The notes: generated by a model from the letters alone, not told the origin. A stretch of DNA of 64,000 nt from an uncultured Candidatus Actinomarina sp. (GCA_902519845.1 CABYLQ010000001.1:124001-188000); one strand, 5' to 3'. Numbered from the stretch's first letter, positions 1 to 8,810 are shown. Numbers and translations are program-made.

Positions 1-285
1 GAACCCAGTGCTGAGCTTAGCAATGACCAGTTTGATTCAGACACTCTTCCAGATTACGATACACTCGACAAAATAATTCAACTTTATATTGAAGAAGATT
101 TTTCATCTGAAAAAATTATTAAATCAGGAATTGATAAAGAAATCGTATATGATGTTCTTGAAAAAATTGATAGAAACGAATATAAGAGAAATCAAGTTGC
201 TCCTGGTGTAAAATTGACAAACAGAGCTTTTGGGAAAGATAGAAGAATGCCAATTACAAATACTTACAAAAGAGAAAAAAACTAG
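1..285 (+). CDS. nadE: NAD+ synthetase, C-terminal part (partial)
   Basis: Only the last 94 codons are in the window; the gene begins upstream. NadE makes NAD+ from nicotinic acid adenine dinucleotide with ATP and ammonia or glutamine. The visible tail opens with the conserved PSAEL motif, continues through a stretch typical of the NAD_synthase domain (LYIEEDFSSEKII), and ends with RNEYKRNQVAPGVKLT and FGKDRRMPIT, both characteristic of the NadE C-terminus. Whether a glutaminase domain precedes it cannot be seen. The next gene starts 2 bases after the TAG, so the two are probably cotranscribed. Confidence 0.93.
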   Translation, partial: EPSAELSNDQFDSDTLPDYDTLDKIIQLYIEEDFSSEKIIKSGIDKEIVYDVLEKIDRNEYKRNQVAPGVKLTNRAFGKDRRMPITNTYKREKN

Positions 286-287
286 AG

Positions 288-1115
288 ATGTATTTAATTA
301 ACGGAAAAGAAGTAAAAAAAGAAGAATTTAATATACCTGTGGAGAATTTAGCAATCTGGAGAGGTGACGGTATTTTTGAAGCTATAGCAATTCACAATGG
401 TTATTTATTTGCAATAGATAAACATATGGAGAGATTTGCTAAGTCGGCCGAAAAAATGTTTTTTGATGATATTGATTTCACAAAAATAAAAGAAGATTTA
501 ATTTCAATAGCATCAAAATTTGATAATGGATATATGCGAGTAATAATTGGCAGAGGTACAGACAAAGATAAAAGTGATGTTTATATTTTTTATCAAGATT
601 TAATTAATTTCCCAGAAAGTTTTTCATTACAATCTCAAAAAGCTCATTGGCAATCAGGGGGAGACTTTTCTCTGGACGAGGTAGAAAATATAGGATCTAA
701 AACAATTTCATATGCTATGAATATTAATCAAACCAGGCTTGCACAAAAGAGTGGCTACACCGATTCTTTACTTTTAAATAAAGATGGAATTGTTCTTGAG
801 GGTCCAACGTTTTGTGTTAGTTGGATAATTGATAATAAAATTTATGTACCAAGCCTTGACTTAGGAATATTAGATTCAATTACAAGAAGGACATTAATTG
901 ATATTGCAAAAGAAGCAGGACTAGATTTAAAAGTTGAAAACATCCATATTAACGACATTTATAATGTTGATACAGTTTTTGCTTTATCGACTGCAAAACA
1001 CGGAACTTTTGTTAGTCAGATTGATGATCAGACATACACCGAGGATCCTCTCCTTGAAATAATTCGACAGTCATTTAGCGATTTTATCGAAAAAGAAAGA
1101 CAATTAAAGAAATAA
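288..1115 (+). CDS. Class IV aminotransferase (PabC/IlvE-like)
   Basis: A 275-residue PLP enzyme of fold type IV, the family of branched-chain aminotransferase, D-amino acid aminotransferase and aminodeoxychorismate lyase. The N-terminus (MYLINGKEV, then RGDGIFEAIAI) is the usual start of the family. The likely PLP lysine is in GSKTISYAMNINQ near residue 145, followed by the cofactor-binding stretch GIVLEGPTFCVSW and the DLGILDSITRR region. The variant motif EGPTFCVSW, where most members have E-x-x-x-S-N, leaves the substrate open. A PabC role would suit the folate genes at 55-58 kb, but that is inference. It follows nadE by 2 bases and precedes selD by 15. Confidence 0.85.
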   Translation: MYLINGKEVKKEEFNIPVENLAIWRGDGIFEAIAIHNGYLFAIDKHMERFAKSAEKMFFDDIDFTKIKEDLISIASKFDNGYMRVIIGRGTDKDKSDVYIFYQDLINFPESFSLQSQKAHWQSGGDFSLDEVENIGSKTISYAMNINQTRLAQKSGYTDSLLLNKDGIVLEGPTFCVSWIIDNKIYVPSLDLGILDSITRRTLIDIAKEAGLDLKVENIHINDIYNVDTVFALSTAKHGTFVSQIDDQTYTEDPLLEIIRQSFSDFIEKERQLKK

Positions 1116-1120
1116 CTTAA

Positions 1121-1126
1121 GGAGGT
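1121..1126 (+). promoter_or_regulatory. Strong Shine-Dalgarno site fixing the selD start
   Basis: GGAGGT lies four bases before the TTG at 1131. It is one of the best ribosome binding sites in the window and has no other start to serve. It decides that selD begins at 1131, upstream of the in-frame TGA at 1164, and not at the TTG at 1203, which has no such site in front of it. Confidence 0.85.
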
Positions 1127-1130
1127 TCAC

Positions 1131-2153
1131 TTGAGACTAACTGAATACTCTCATGGCGCTGGTTGAGCATGTAAACTCTCACCTAGTGAGCTTGCTCAAG
1201 TTTTGACGCAATTTAAGAATCATAAAGCAACAACATCTCCCAACTTACTTGTCGGTTTGGACAATCCCGATGACGGAGGTGTAATAAATATTGGTGACCA
1301 AAAAATAATTCAAACCGTTGATTTTTTCACCCCAATTTTGGACAATCCATATGATTGGGGGAGAGTTGCAGCAGCTAATGCATTATCTGATGTTTATGCA
1401 ATGGGAGGAGAGCCTATTTCTGCTCTGCAGTTGGTTTGCTGGCCTAGAAATGATATCAGTTTTGACATCCTATCCGAGGTCATCAGGGGCGGACTAGATA
1501 CAATGGAAAAAGCCAACTGCACAGTCGTTGGAGGACATAGCATAGATGATAAAGAGCCAAAATATGGATTTTCTATTACAGGAATTATAAAAGGACAAGT
1601 ACTAAAGAATAACAATGTAAATAATGGTGATAGGTTATTTTTGACCAAGCCTATTGGGACTGGAATCATAACAACTGCTATCAAAAAAGGCATTGCATCA
1701 GAAGTTAGCATCAAACTTGTCACTGACATTATGACAAAATTAAATAAAGATGCTCTCGAATTTGGATTAAGAAACAATGCCACAGCTATTACTGACGTAA
1801 CAGGTTTCGGCCTGCTAGGACATTTATATGAAATGTTAAAAAATTCTAGCTTATCAGCAACAGTGAACTTTGATAATGTACCCTTAATTTCAGATATTTA
1901 TGAATATTTAGATAAGGGAATTTATCCATCAGGAAGTCAAAGAAACCTGGACTATTTATCTGAAAATATAATCCATGACTCGAAAGTGAAATCAATACAA
2001 ATACTATGCGATGCTCAAACTAATGGAGGTTTACTAATTGCCATTCCAAAAGACCAAGAAATAAAATCATCTAAGAATATGAAAGTTAATGAAGATATTT
2101 GGGAAATAGGGGAAATTAATACTAAATATAATGAAAAGATAAATATTATTTAA
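1131..2153 (+). CDS. selD: Selenide, water dikinase, itself a selenoprotein (Sec at residue 12)
   Basis: SelD makes selenophosphate from selenide and ATP, the selenium donor for Sec-tRNA. Read from TTG 1131, the frame runs MRLTEYSHGAG-U-ACKLSPSEL and then without interruption to TAA at 2151-2153 (340 residues). U is TGA at 1164-1166. It sits exactly where SelD proteins carry the catalytic Cys or Sec (G-x-G/A-C/U-x-C-K), so readthrough as selenocysteine is the natural reading. Later parts are typical: VGLDNPDDGG, VDFFTPILDNPYDWGRVAAANALSDVYAMGG, GGHSIDD, ITDVTGFGLLGHL and CDAQTNGGLL. The start is supported by GGAGGT at 1121. A caller that treats TGA as stop would begin at 1203 and lose the catalytic residue. 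Confidence 0.93.
1163..1199 (+). promoter_or_regulatory. Putative bacterial SECIS hairpin over the selD UGA
   Basis: TTGAGCA (1163-1169), which includes the UGA, pairs perfectly with TGCTCAA (1193-1199). Inside, CTCAC (1178-1182) pairs with GTGAG (1186-1190) around a three-base loop CTA. The apical loop begins 16 bases after the UGA, at the short end of the spacing known for bacterial SECIS elements. Such hairpins recruit SelB and Sec-tRNA. The loop lacks the G usually present among its first two bases, so the fit to the consensus is incomplete. Confidence 0.7.
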
Positions 2154-2155
2154 TA

Positions 2156-3076
2156 ATGATTAAAACAATTGCAAAAGTTTTTGCCTTTACATCAATTTTT
2201 AAAAATTTAGTTCTAACTCAAAAGAGCAAGACAGAAGGTGTAACCCAGCTTCACCCGGTAAAGATACCTGGAAGAACAATTTTTGTTAGAGAAAAAGAGT
2301 ACTTTATTAGAGAAAATTTTGTTGAGGGAACTGTACCAATTATATTTTTACATAGTTGGGGTACAGATTCATTAGGAAGCTGGTTCAACGTGCTACCAAA
2401 AATAAAAAATTTGAGCTCATTTATAACAATTGATCTTAAGAATCATGGTCGCTCAGATAGTAGTTGGGAAAGATGGAGTGTTGATGAAAATGCAGATATT
2501 GTTATCAGCATCATTGATGAATTAAATATTGATGAGTGCTATTTAGCTGGATGGTCTATGGGAAGTGCTGTCTCCTTAACTATTTCAAAAAAAATACCTG
2601 AGAAAATAAAGAAAATGGTTTTAATTACACCTTTTAGTTGGATTGAAGGCGAACGCTTCAAAGATAATTACTTATTCAAACTTTTAGTAGGAGGTGTAAG
2701 GATAAGAGAAAGGCTATTCCCAAATAAAAACCCTCAATCAAAATTCTCATATCTTAAAAAATCAAAAGCTTTGAGAAATGAGTTTACCGATTGGGCATGG
2801 AATAATCTTCATCAGTCAAAAAATGATTTTATTTATGGAGATGGAGGACGACACGTAGTTGCATTTGACGCAAGAGAATGGTTAAGTGAGATAGAGACAG
2901 AAACACTTGCAATAATAGGTGGTAGAGATAGCCTAGTTCCTCAAAAAGCATCTAAAGAAGTTACAACAAACATGCTGAATGTAAAATCAGTAACTTTTAA
3001 AGACGCACTCCATGGAATACCTTGGACTCACGATGAAGAACTTATTGATGAATTAAAACAATTTCTAAATTTATGA
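2156..3076 (+). CDS. Alpha/beta hydrolase
   Basis: A 306-residue alpha/beta-hydrolase fold protein. The oxyanion region FLHSWGTDSLGSW is followed by DLKNHGRSD and the nucleophile elbow GWSMGSA (Ser near residue 140). The acid is probably in GGRDSLVP and the histidine in DALHGIPWTHDEE, so the triad Ser-Asp-His is complete. The cap region between the nucleophile and acid is about 110 residues long. The substrate cannot be told from the sequence; esterase, lipase or BioH-like roles are all possible. It starts 2 bases after selD and its stop overlaps the start of the glycosyltransferase by 4 bases (ATGA), so it belongs to the same transcription unit. Confidence 0.8.
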   Translation: MIKTIAKVFAFTSIFKNLVLTQKSKTEGVTQLHPVKIPGRTIFVREKEYFIRENFVEGTVPIIFLHSWGTDSLGSWFNVLPKIKNLSSFITIDLKNHGRSDSSWERWSVDENADIVISIIDELNIDECYLAGWSMGSAVSLTISKKIPEKIKKMVLITPFSWIEGERFKDNYLFKLLVGGVRIRERLFPNKNPQSKFSYLKKSKALRNEFTDWAWNNLHQSKNDFIYGDGGRHVVAFDAREWLSEIETETLAIIGGRDSLVPQKASKEVTTNMLNVKSVTFKDALHGIPWTHDEELIDELKQFLNL

Positions 3077-4203
3077 AAAATATATTATTTATTGCTCCAA
3101 CAAATTACACACTTCCGATAAATGAGACATTAAAAAAAAAGTTTTTCGCTTTAAGTGAAGTTTGTAACGTTAGAGTTTTAGCTTTTGCCGATATAAGTAC
3201 GACTACGAATGAAGAATATGGAAAATTTTTTTTATATAAAAAAATAAAAAATCGTTTAATAAATTATCTTAAAATAATTCAAATTTCTATTTTTGTAACT
3301 CCAAATATTATAAAAAAAGAAAAAATAAATGTTGTTTGCTACCAAGACCCTGTTTCATCTTTTTTTTCAATCTTATTCTTAAAGATTCGATCTATAGATG
3401 TAAAGATTATTGTCGAAACTCATGGAGATTTCATAGAAACTTTAAGCTTGGAAAAAAATCTATTGTTTCCAAACACTTACAAAAGATTTTTTTTCTTAAT
3501 GGCAAAATATTCATTAAATAAATGCGATAAAGTTAGAGCAGTTTCTTCCTCAACGGAACAACAAGTAATTCAGATATCCCCTTCAAAAGATATTGTTAGA
3601 TTTCCTGCTTGGGTAGATTTTAAAGATTTTGAAGAAATTGATTCAGCAATAGTTAATCATGATAAATTTAATATATTATTCATTGGAAGTGTGACCGATA
3701 GAAAAAAACCACACATGATTATTGAAGCAATAAATTCATTGCAAGATAAAAACATAAAGCTATCTATTGTTGGACCAACTCCTAATGAAAAATATTTAGA
3801 GGAATTACAAGAGTTGATTGTGAAGAGAAATCTTAGTAACCAGATTTCTCTTATCGGTTCAGTTGATAGAGAGAATGTTAAAAAATTTTACAAAAATTCG
3901 AGTTTGATGGTATTACCTTCTATTTCCGAGGGACTCGCACGTGTTATTTTTGAATCACAAGTTGCTTCATGTCCTGTTTTAGTTACTGATGCACCTGGTA
4001 TGGGTGATATTGTAATTGACGGTCAAACAGGTTATATGTTCGAAAGCAACAATCTAGAAAGCCTTTCAGAGAAGATTGCTTACATAAAAGACAATTATGA
4101 GGAAGTGTCAGCAATTGCAAAAAATGCAAAAAATTTTATTTTAACAAATTACTCAGAAGACAATTTTAAATTTAGCTTTAAAAAGCTTTTTGATACTGTT
4201 TAA
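3073..4203 (+). CDS. Glycosyltransferase family 4
   Basis: A 376-residue GT-B glycosyltransferase. The C-terminal nucleotide-sugar domain is clear: FIGSVTDRKKPHMIIEAI, then SIVGPTPN, then LPSISEGLARVIFESQ with the E-x7-E type motif, and GMGDIVIDGQTGYMF. The N-terminal acceptor domain is Lys- and Phe-rich and poorly conserved, with a weakly hydrophobic stretch around residues 85-110 that may touch the membrane. The role is probably cell-envelope polysaccharide or glycolipid synthesis, but donor and acceptor are unknown. Its ATG overlaps the stop of the hydrolase. Base composition is even more AT-rich than its neighbours, with long A runs. Confidence 0.82.
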   Translation: MKNILFIAPTNYTLPINETLKKKFFALSEVCNVRVLAFADISTTTNEEYGKFFLYKKIKNRLINYLKIIQISIFVTPNIIKKEKINVVCYQDPVSSFFSILFLKIRSIDVKIIVETHGDFIETLSLEKNLLFPNTYKRFFFLMAKYSLNKCDKVRAVSSSTEQQVIQISPSKDIVRFPAWVDFKDFEEIDSAIVNHDKFNILFIGSVTDRKKPHMIIEAINSLQDKNIKLSIVGPTPNEKYLEELQELIVKRNLSNQISLIGSVDRENVKKFYKNSSLMVLPSISEGLARVIFESQVASCPVLVTDAPGMGDIVIDGQTGYMFESNNLESLSEKIAYIKDNYEEVSAIAKNAKNFILTNYSEDNFKFSFKKLFDTV

Positions 4204-4241
4204 ATTATAAAACTGTCTACTCAGGTTGCTATTCTTGTAAC

Positions 4242-5267
4242 ATGGAAGTTTTATTTTTGGTAATTATCATTGTTCTCTTGGCGGCCAATTTATATTTTGT
4301 AACAAAAAAAGATGCTCCAGAAGATGAGAAAAATGATGAATATTTGATCAAAGGAATAGTAAGTGAAATTATAGAAAATGAAGAGTCACAAATTTATAAA
4401 CTTTTAAACAGATCGGATCAAACAGTCAAAGAATTTCTTGAAAAAACAGGCGAAATTAAAAGTTCAATTACAGGAGTTGATCAACAAACAAGAAACCTAA
4501 TTTCAGTTCTTAATAACAATCAGAGTCGAGGACAATGGGCAGAATTTCAAGTAGAAGATCTTCTTGGAATAATGGAATACAAAGAAGGCATACATTATGA
4601 AACTCAAAAAATTATGAAAAGCGGAACAAAACCTGACTTCACTTTTTACCTTCCGGATAATAAATCTATAAATATGGATTCTAAATTTCCATTGACAATA
4701 TATATGGAAATTGCAAAACTAACAAGAGATCTTGAAGATGAAACTTTAGATGAACTTGGTAGACGAGAAGTTACCGAACTAATAAAGAGTAAAAATAAAG
4801 AATTTCTTGATAAAGCTATCAAAACAAAAATTGATGAAACAGCCGGACGAGAAGGCTATATTTCACCCGACGAAGACACAGTTGATTTTGTTTTAATGTA
4901 TATTCCCTTGGAGAATTTGTATCATTTTCTTTTGACTTCCGAAATAGGATCTTCGAAAACTCCAGTTATTGAGTATGCTTTTTCAAAAAAAGTTATACTA
5001 GCAAGTCCCCAAACCTTGATGGCCTATCTTGAAACAATCAGACATTCAATGAAATTATTTAGTCTGCAGACAGATACTAAAAATATTTTGTCAACACATG
5101 AAAAAGTCAAAAATGAAATTAGAAAATTTATCGACACATTTGATGAAGTCACAAAAAGGCTGGATCAAACAGTAAAATCATTTGAATCTTTAAAGAAAAC
5201 AAGGGTAGATAAATTAGAGAAATCTTTTGACGAGCTTGATGAAGTTAATCGAAGGTTAGAAGATTAG
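4242..5267 (+). CDS. rmuC: RmuC family DNA recombination protein
   Basis: A 341-residue RmuC protein. It begins with one membrane segment (VLFLVIIIVLLAANLYFV, residues 3-20), continues with a helical, coiled-coil-like stretch, and then the RmuC nuclease-like domain: RGQWAEFQVEDLLGI, GTKPDFTFYLPDNKSINMDSKFPL, FVLMYIPLENLY and ILASPQTLMAYLETIRHSM. RmuC limits inversions and rearrangements between repeats in E. coli; its biochemical action is unclear. The family is often 400-500 residues, so the coiled-coil part is short here. Its stop overlaps the end of the convergent CoA-binding protein gene by 4 bases. Confidence 0.9.
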   Translation: MEVLFLVIIIVLLAANLYFVTKKDAPEDEKNDEYLIKGIVSEIIENEESQIYKLLNRSDQTVKEFLEKTGEIKSSITGVDQQTRNLISVLNNNQSRGQWAEFQVEDLLGIMEYKEGIHYETQKIMKSGTKPDFTFYLPDNKSINMDSKFPLTIYMEIAKLTRDLEDETLDELGRREVTELIKSKNKEFLDKAIKTKIDETAGREGYISPDEDTVDFVLMYIPLENLYHFLLTSEIGSSKTPVIEYAFSKKVILASPQTLMAYLETIRHSMKLFSLQTDTKNILSTHEKVKNEIRKFIDTFDEVTKRLDQTVKSFESLKKTRVDKLEKSFDELDEVNRRLED

Positions 5268-5656
5268 TAATTATCAGACAATCTTGTTACGACCATAATA
5301 CATTTGTCATCAATAAAATTTTTGTTTTCATCGATTAAAAATTCAGATATTTCTCTACTATCTGCACCTGGCTGATACCAAAAGTTGTCATACCCTTTTT
5401 GCACTAAGTCTTTTGTTACCTTCAAACCCTCATCAGGAGGAATTACAAAATTTATAATTGAAGGTTTTTGAATTAAATCGCTCACACTTTTATGTGATTT
5501 AATTCCTTGAATTTGGATTTCTGTTTTATTGATGGGATGTACAATATATCCTTTAGCTAATAAATCTATGAAAATTTTATTTCCATATTTTTTGGGATCA
5601 TTTGAAGCTCCAATAAGAGCAATTATGTTTTCTTTATTTTGTAAGGCTTCTAACAA
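5264..5656 (-). CDS. CoA-binding domain protein (YccU-like)
   Basis: A 130-residue stand-alone CoA_binding (Rossmann) domain. IALIGASNDPKKYGNKIFIDLL is the nucleotide-binding start, HPINKTEIQIQGIKSH the second strand region, and VIPPDEGLKVTKDLVQKGYDNFWYQPGADS the end of the fold, all typical of the YccU family. The molecular role of the family is unknown. The stop of the acyl-CoA dehydrogenase gene (5657) lies immediately upstream on the same strand, so the two are very likely cotranscribed and the protein may bind acyl-CoA or CoA in lipid oxidation. Confidence 0.85.
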   Translation of the reverse strand: MLEALQNKENIIALIGASNDPKKYGNKIFIDLLAKGYIVHPINKTEIQIQGIKSHKSVSDLIQKPSIINFVIPPDEGLKVTKDLVQKGYDNFWYQPGADSREISEFLIDENKNFIDDKCIMVVTRLSDNY

Positions 5657-7444
5657 TTAAAAGTTTTCGGCCTTCATAGCATAAAGGTCTTCTTTGCCTG
5701 CAGTAACTGCAGAAGCGTAACCAGATGACAAAGGTAAAAGTTGTTCGATATAAAACTTAGAAAGAGTTAACTTATCTGAATAGAACTCATCATTGGTTTC
5801 TTTGTACTTTTTATTAGCAAGAATTGCCGCTTTACCCATGTAGTAACCACCCAAAACTTGTCCAAACATTTTCAAGTAAGGTGTCGCTGCAGCGCTTGCA
5901 TCAACGAGTTCTCCTTCTAGCATTCTTCCTCCAAGCCACAAAGTTACTTCTGAAAGAGTGTCAACTTCTTTTTGAAGCTTTTCAGCCATAGAAGATATAA
6001 TTTCATCATCATTTTTCATGTCATCTATAACTTTTTGAACATCCCCTAAAAGTCTTTGCATTGCCTGTCCGTTATCAAGTGGAAGCTTCCTAAACATTAG
6101 ATCAAGAGCTTGAATACCGTTAGTGCCTTCATAAATAGGGGCTATCCTGGAATCTCTTAAATATTGAGCTACTCCAGTTTCTTCTACATATCCCATGCCA
6201 CCATATATTTGGATGGCCATTGAAGACAATTCAACACCCAAATCGGATATCCATGCTTTAGTTATTGGAGTAAGAATTCCACATCTTTCCTCTCCAAACT
6301 CTTTGAGTTCACCTTCACCAAAATATTCAACATCTAGCATAAGTTGATTGTCGTACATCATATATCTCATTGCATCAACGTAAGACTTTATTGTCATAAG
6401 CATCCTTCTTACATCAGCATGATCAATGATTGTTGATTCTTTAGCATCTTCTTTAGACATACCAACAGGTCGACCTTGGACTCTGTCCCTTGCATATTGA
6501 GCAGCACCTTGAAGAGCACCTGATGCTGATGCTAATCCTTGTCCACCTACCCATACGCGTGCTTCATTCATCATTGTGAACATATAGTTAAGACCTCTAT
6601 TTTCATCGCCAACAAGATAACCAATTGAACCATCATATTCCATGACACAAGTCGGACTTGCATGGATGCCAAGCTTTTCTTCTATTGAGATACAACTCAC
6701 GTTATTGTCATCACCAAGGGATCCGTCATCATTAACCATGACCTTGGGAACTATAAACATAGATATTCCTTTTGTTCCTTCTGGTGATCCTGGAATTTTT
6801 GCTAGGACTAAGTGAATTATGTTGTCAGTTAAATCATGTTCTCCAAAAGTTATCCATACTTTTGTACCTGTTATTTTATAACTACCATCTTCCAGTGGTT
6901 CTGCCTTTGTAGTGATCGTTCCTAAGTCTGAACCAGATTGTGGCTCACTTAGATTCATAGTTCCAGTCCATTCACCAGACACTAACTTTGGTAAAAATTT
7001 TGCTTTTTGATCTTCACTTCCATGAAAGTTGATTGCTGATATTGCACCTGCTGCGAGACCTGGTGCTAAACCAAATGCTAAGTTTGCAGTACTTAATATT
7101 TCAAGGGTTCCACCTGAGAGTGCAATGGGCATACCGCCTCCTCCAATTTCAGAAGGTAACGATATTGACGCCCAACCAGCTTCGGAAAAGCTTTTGTATG
7201 CATCTATGAACTCCTTGGGCATAGTCACTTTACCATCCTTGATGGTTGCACCTTGTTGATCACCAATAGCATTTATTGGAGCTAACACTTCTTCAGCAAA
7301 TTTAGCACACTCTTCCATTGTTGGAATAACGATATCTTCATTAAAGTCGCTAAATGCTGGAATTTTTGAAATTACATCATATGTTTCAACTACTTCGTAG
7401 CCGAATACTATGTCTTTTACTGGTGCTTTAAATGCGACTGCCAT
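5657..7444 (-). CDS. fadE: Acyl-CoA dehydrogenase (FadE type with C-terminal extension)
   Basis: A 595-residue FAD enzyme that oxidises acyl-CoA to trans-2-enoyl-CoA, the first step of beta-oxidation. The order is an N-terminal helical domain, the middle beta domain with MNLSEPQSGSDLG and GTKVWITFGEHDLTDN, the C-terminal helical domain with MNEARVWVGGQGLASA and YGGMGYVEETGVAQYLRD, and the catalytic Glu in PIYEGTNGIQALDL (near residue 438). About 130 further residues form the helical extension found in the larger bacterial members (roughly 600 residues), which often act on longer or unusual acyl chains. With aceA and aceB on the same strand nearby, it suggests growth on fatty acids. Confidence 0.93.
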   Translation of the reverse strand: MAVAFKAPVKDIVFGYEVVETYDVISKIPAFSDFNEDIVIPTMEECAKFAEEVLAPINAIGDQQGATIKDGKVTMPKEFIDAYKSFSEAGWASISLPSEIGGGGMPIALSGGTLEILSTANLAFGLAPGLAAGAISAINFHGSEDQKAKFLPKLVSGEWTGTMNLSEPQSGSDLGTITTKAEPLEDGSYKITGTKVWITFGEHDLTDNIIHLVLAKIPGSPEGTKGISMFIVPKVMVNDDGSLGDDNNVSCISIEEKLGIHASPTCVMEYDGSIGYLVGDENRGLNYMFTMMNEARVWVGGQGLASASGALQGAAQYARDRVQGRPVGMSKEDAKESTIIDHADVRRMLMTIKSYVDAMRYMMYDNQLMLDVEYFGEGELKEFGEERCGILTPITKAWISDLGVELSSMAIQIYGGMGYVEETGVAQYLRDSRIAPIYEGTNGIQALDLMFRKLPLDNGQAMQRLLGDVQKVIDDMKNDDEIISSMAEKLQKEVDTLSEVTLWLGGRMLEGELVDASAAATPYLKMFGQVLGGYYMGKAAILANKKYKETNDEFYSDKLTLSKFYIEQLLPLSSGYASAVTAGKEDLYAMKAENF

Positions 7445-7483
7445 ATTCTATTTTAAACTAAAATTAGATAAACTATTAAATTA

Positions 7484-8329
7484 TTAGCGCGGATTTATTT
7501 CAACTAGTTCTGAAATTTCTGATATTTTTTCAATACTAGGTAATTCATTAGTACCAGCAGTAATTGCTCCTGCAGCGCATGCTCCTTTAACAGTTTCAAT
7601 TATGTCATCTGTACCAAAAGTGCCAATATAAGCAGCAGTTGCATCTCCCGCACCAGTTGAATTGATAGTTTTAAAATCTGGAGGGGCTATTTCTATAGTT
7701 CCATCATTGCTTAGGAGTCTGGCAGGTAAATTTGAGGAGGTTAATAGTATCCAATCAACAGAACGGTTATGTAGAAGCTTGTTTGCTTCGACAACATCTA
7801 TTTCATCTTTGCTTACCACTAGAAAGTTGATTTTATAAGTAATTTCTTCTTGGTATCCCGCTTGGGTTATAAAAATGTCTTCATTTATTGTATTTAAATC
7901 ATCTTTAATATAAGGTACCGAGTATCTATCAATTATCAGTGAGTCAAAACTATTCAATTTATTTATATCACTCCATTCACAAAATTCATAGCCTGAAGAA
8001 ATTATCGTTCTTTCCCCATTTTTGTCAACGTATATAGAACAACTTGGAGTAGTGTGTTCATTTATTAATACATTTTCATATTTTATTTTTGATATATCTA
8101 AATAATTAGTTATGTATTTACCAAATTCATCATTTCCAATACTATTCCCAGCAACCGCAACGTCTACACCCCAATTAGCTATATTTTCGGCACAGTTTAC
8201 AGCGGTTCCACCGGGTCTTGTTTTGTAGTCCTTGCTCCTAATATCTCCACCCAAATCTGGCAATTCATCAACAAAGTAGATAAAGTCTGGATTTATAGTC
8301 CCAAAACACAGAATATTTTTAAACGGCAT
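7484..8329 (-). CDS. PfkB family carbohydrate kinase
   Basis: A 281-residue ribokinase-family (PfkB) sugar or nucleoside kinase. Near the start is FGTINPDFIYFVDELPDLGGDI, then the substrate glycines RPGGTAVNCAENIANWG and GNDEFGKY, and at the C-terminus the catalytic anion-hole motif NSTGAGDATAAYIG with the general base Asp. It is slightly shorter than most family members (about 300). Substrate cannot be assigned; ribokinase, fructokinase and adenosine kinase share these motifs. It stands alone on the minus strand, divergent from the ferritin-like gene. Confidence 0.87.
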   Translation of the reverse strand: MPFKNILCFGTINPDFIYFVDELPDLGGDIRSKDYKTRPGGTAVNCAENIANWGVDVAVAGNSIGNDEFGKYITNYLDISKIKYENVLINEHTTPSCSIYVDKNGERTIISSGYEFCEWSDINKLNSFDSLIIDRYSVPYIKDDLNTINEDIFITQAGYQEEITYKINFLVVSKDEIDVVEANKLLHNRSVDWILLTSSNLPARLLSNDGTIEIAPPDFKTINSTGAGDATAAYIGTFGTDDIIETVKGACAAGAITAGTNELPSIEKISEISELVEINPR

Positions 8330-8402
8330 GTTTATAACTTTACTATCAATTAAATTGTTTAAAAATTTATCATAAAATCAAGAATTTGTTTAAATAATAT
8401 CC

Positions 8403-8810
8403 ATGAATGTTAAAACTTTAAATGCAAAAGTTGATGAATTTGTTTCATACACCATGAGCTTTTTAAATAATATACAGGTCTACCACTGGCAGACACAATC
8501 ATATTCTGAACATGAAGCTTTAGGAGAATACTATGAAAGTCTTACTTTGCTAAACGATAAACTTGTTGAGTCTTGGCAAGGTAATCAAAATACACGCTTA
8601 AGGTTTAGTGAAGGCCCGTATTCTTTAGAAAACTATTTTTCAAAAGAAGAAACAAAAAATAAAATAATCGATTTTAAAAATCAAGTTACTACGATGTCAG
8701 GATACGTAGCTGAATTAAATGAGTCAAACAATTTTGATGATATTGAGAATATACTCGAAGAAATTTCCGAAACAAACAGCAGAACTCTTTATCTTTTGAG
8801 TTTGAGTTAA
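8403..8810 (+). CDS. Small ferritin-like (Dps-related) protein
   Basis: A 135-residue all-helical protein. The segment LNNIQVYHWQTQSYSEHEALGEYYESL has the H-x3-T pattern and following E-x2-GEYYE helix seen in Dps and related ferritin-like proteins, where the His and Glu bind iron, and a second helix follows at LLNDKLVESWQGN. The C-terminal half (MSGYVAELNESNNFDDIENILEEISETNSRTLYLLSL) is helical but has no clear iron ligands. I recall similar small proteins from marine T4-like phages. A true Dps has about 160 residues, so this is shorter. It stands between divergent pfkB and the DsrE-like gene. Function is uncertain. Confidence 0.6.
   Translation: MNVKTLNAKVDEFVSYTMSFLNNIQVYHWQTQSYSEHEALGEYYESLTLLNDKLVESWQGNQNTRLRFSEGPYSLENYFSKEETKNKIIDFKNQVTTMSGYVAELNESNNFDDIENILEEISETNSRTLYLLSLS

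Noticed and set aside
1394-1783. Long open frames antisense to real genes (for example 1394-1783, 12642-12932, 42167-42886, 47367-46918)
   Set aside because: They lie opposite genes with clear families, lack ribosome sites and have no recognisable domains.
1203-2153. Annotating selD from the TTG at 1203 as a Cys/Sec-less form or as a 5'-truncated pseudogene
   Set aside because: The upstream in-frame sequence encodes the conserved SelD N-terminus across the TGA, a strong ribosome site fits 1131, a hairpin covers the UGA, and the window also encodes tRNA-Sec.
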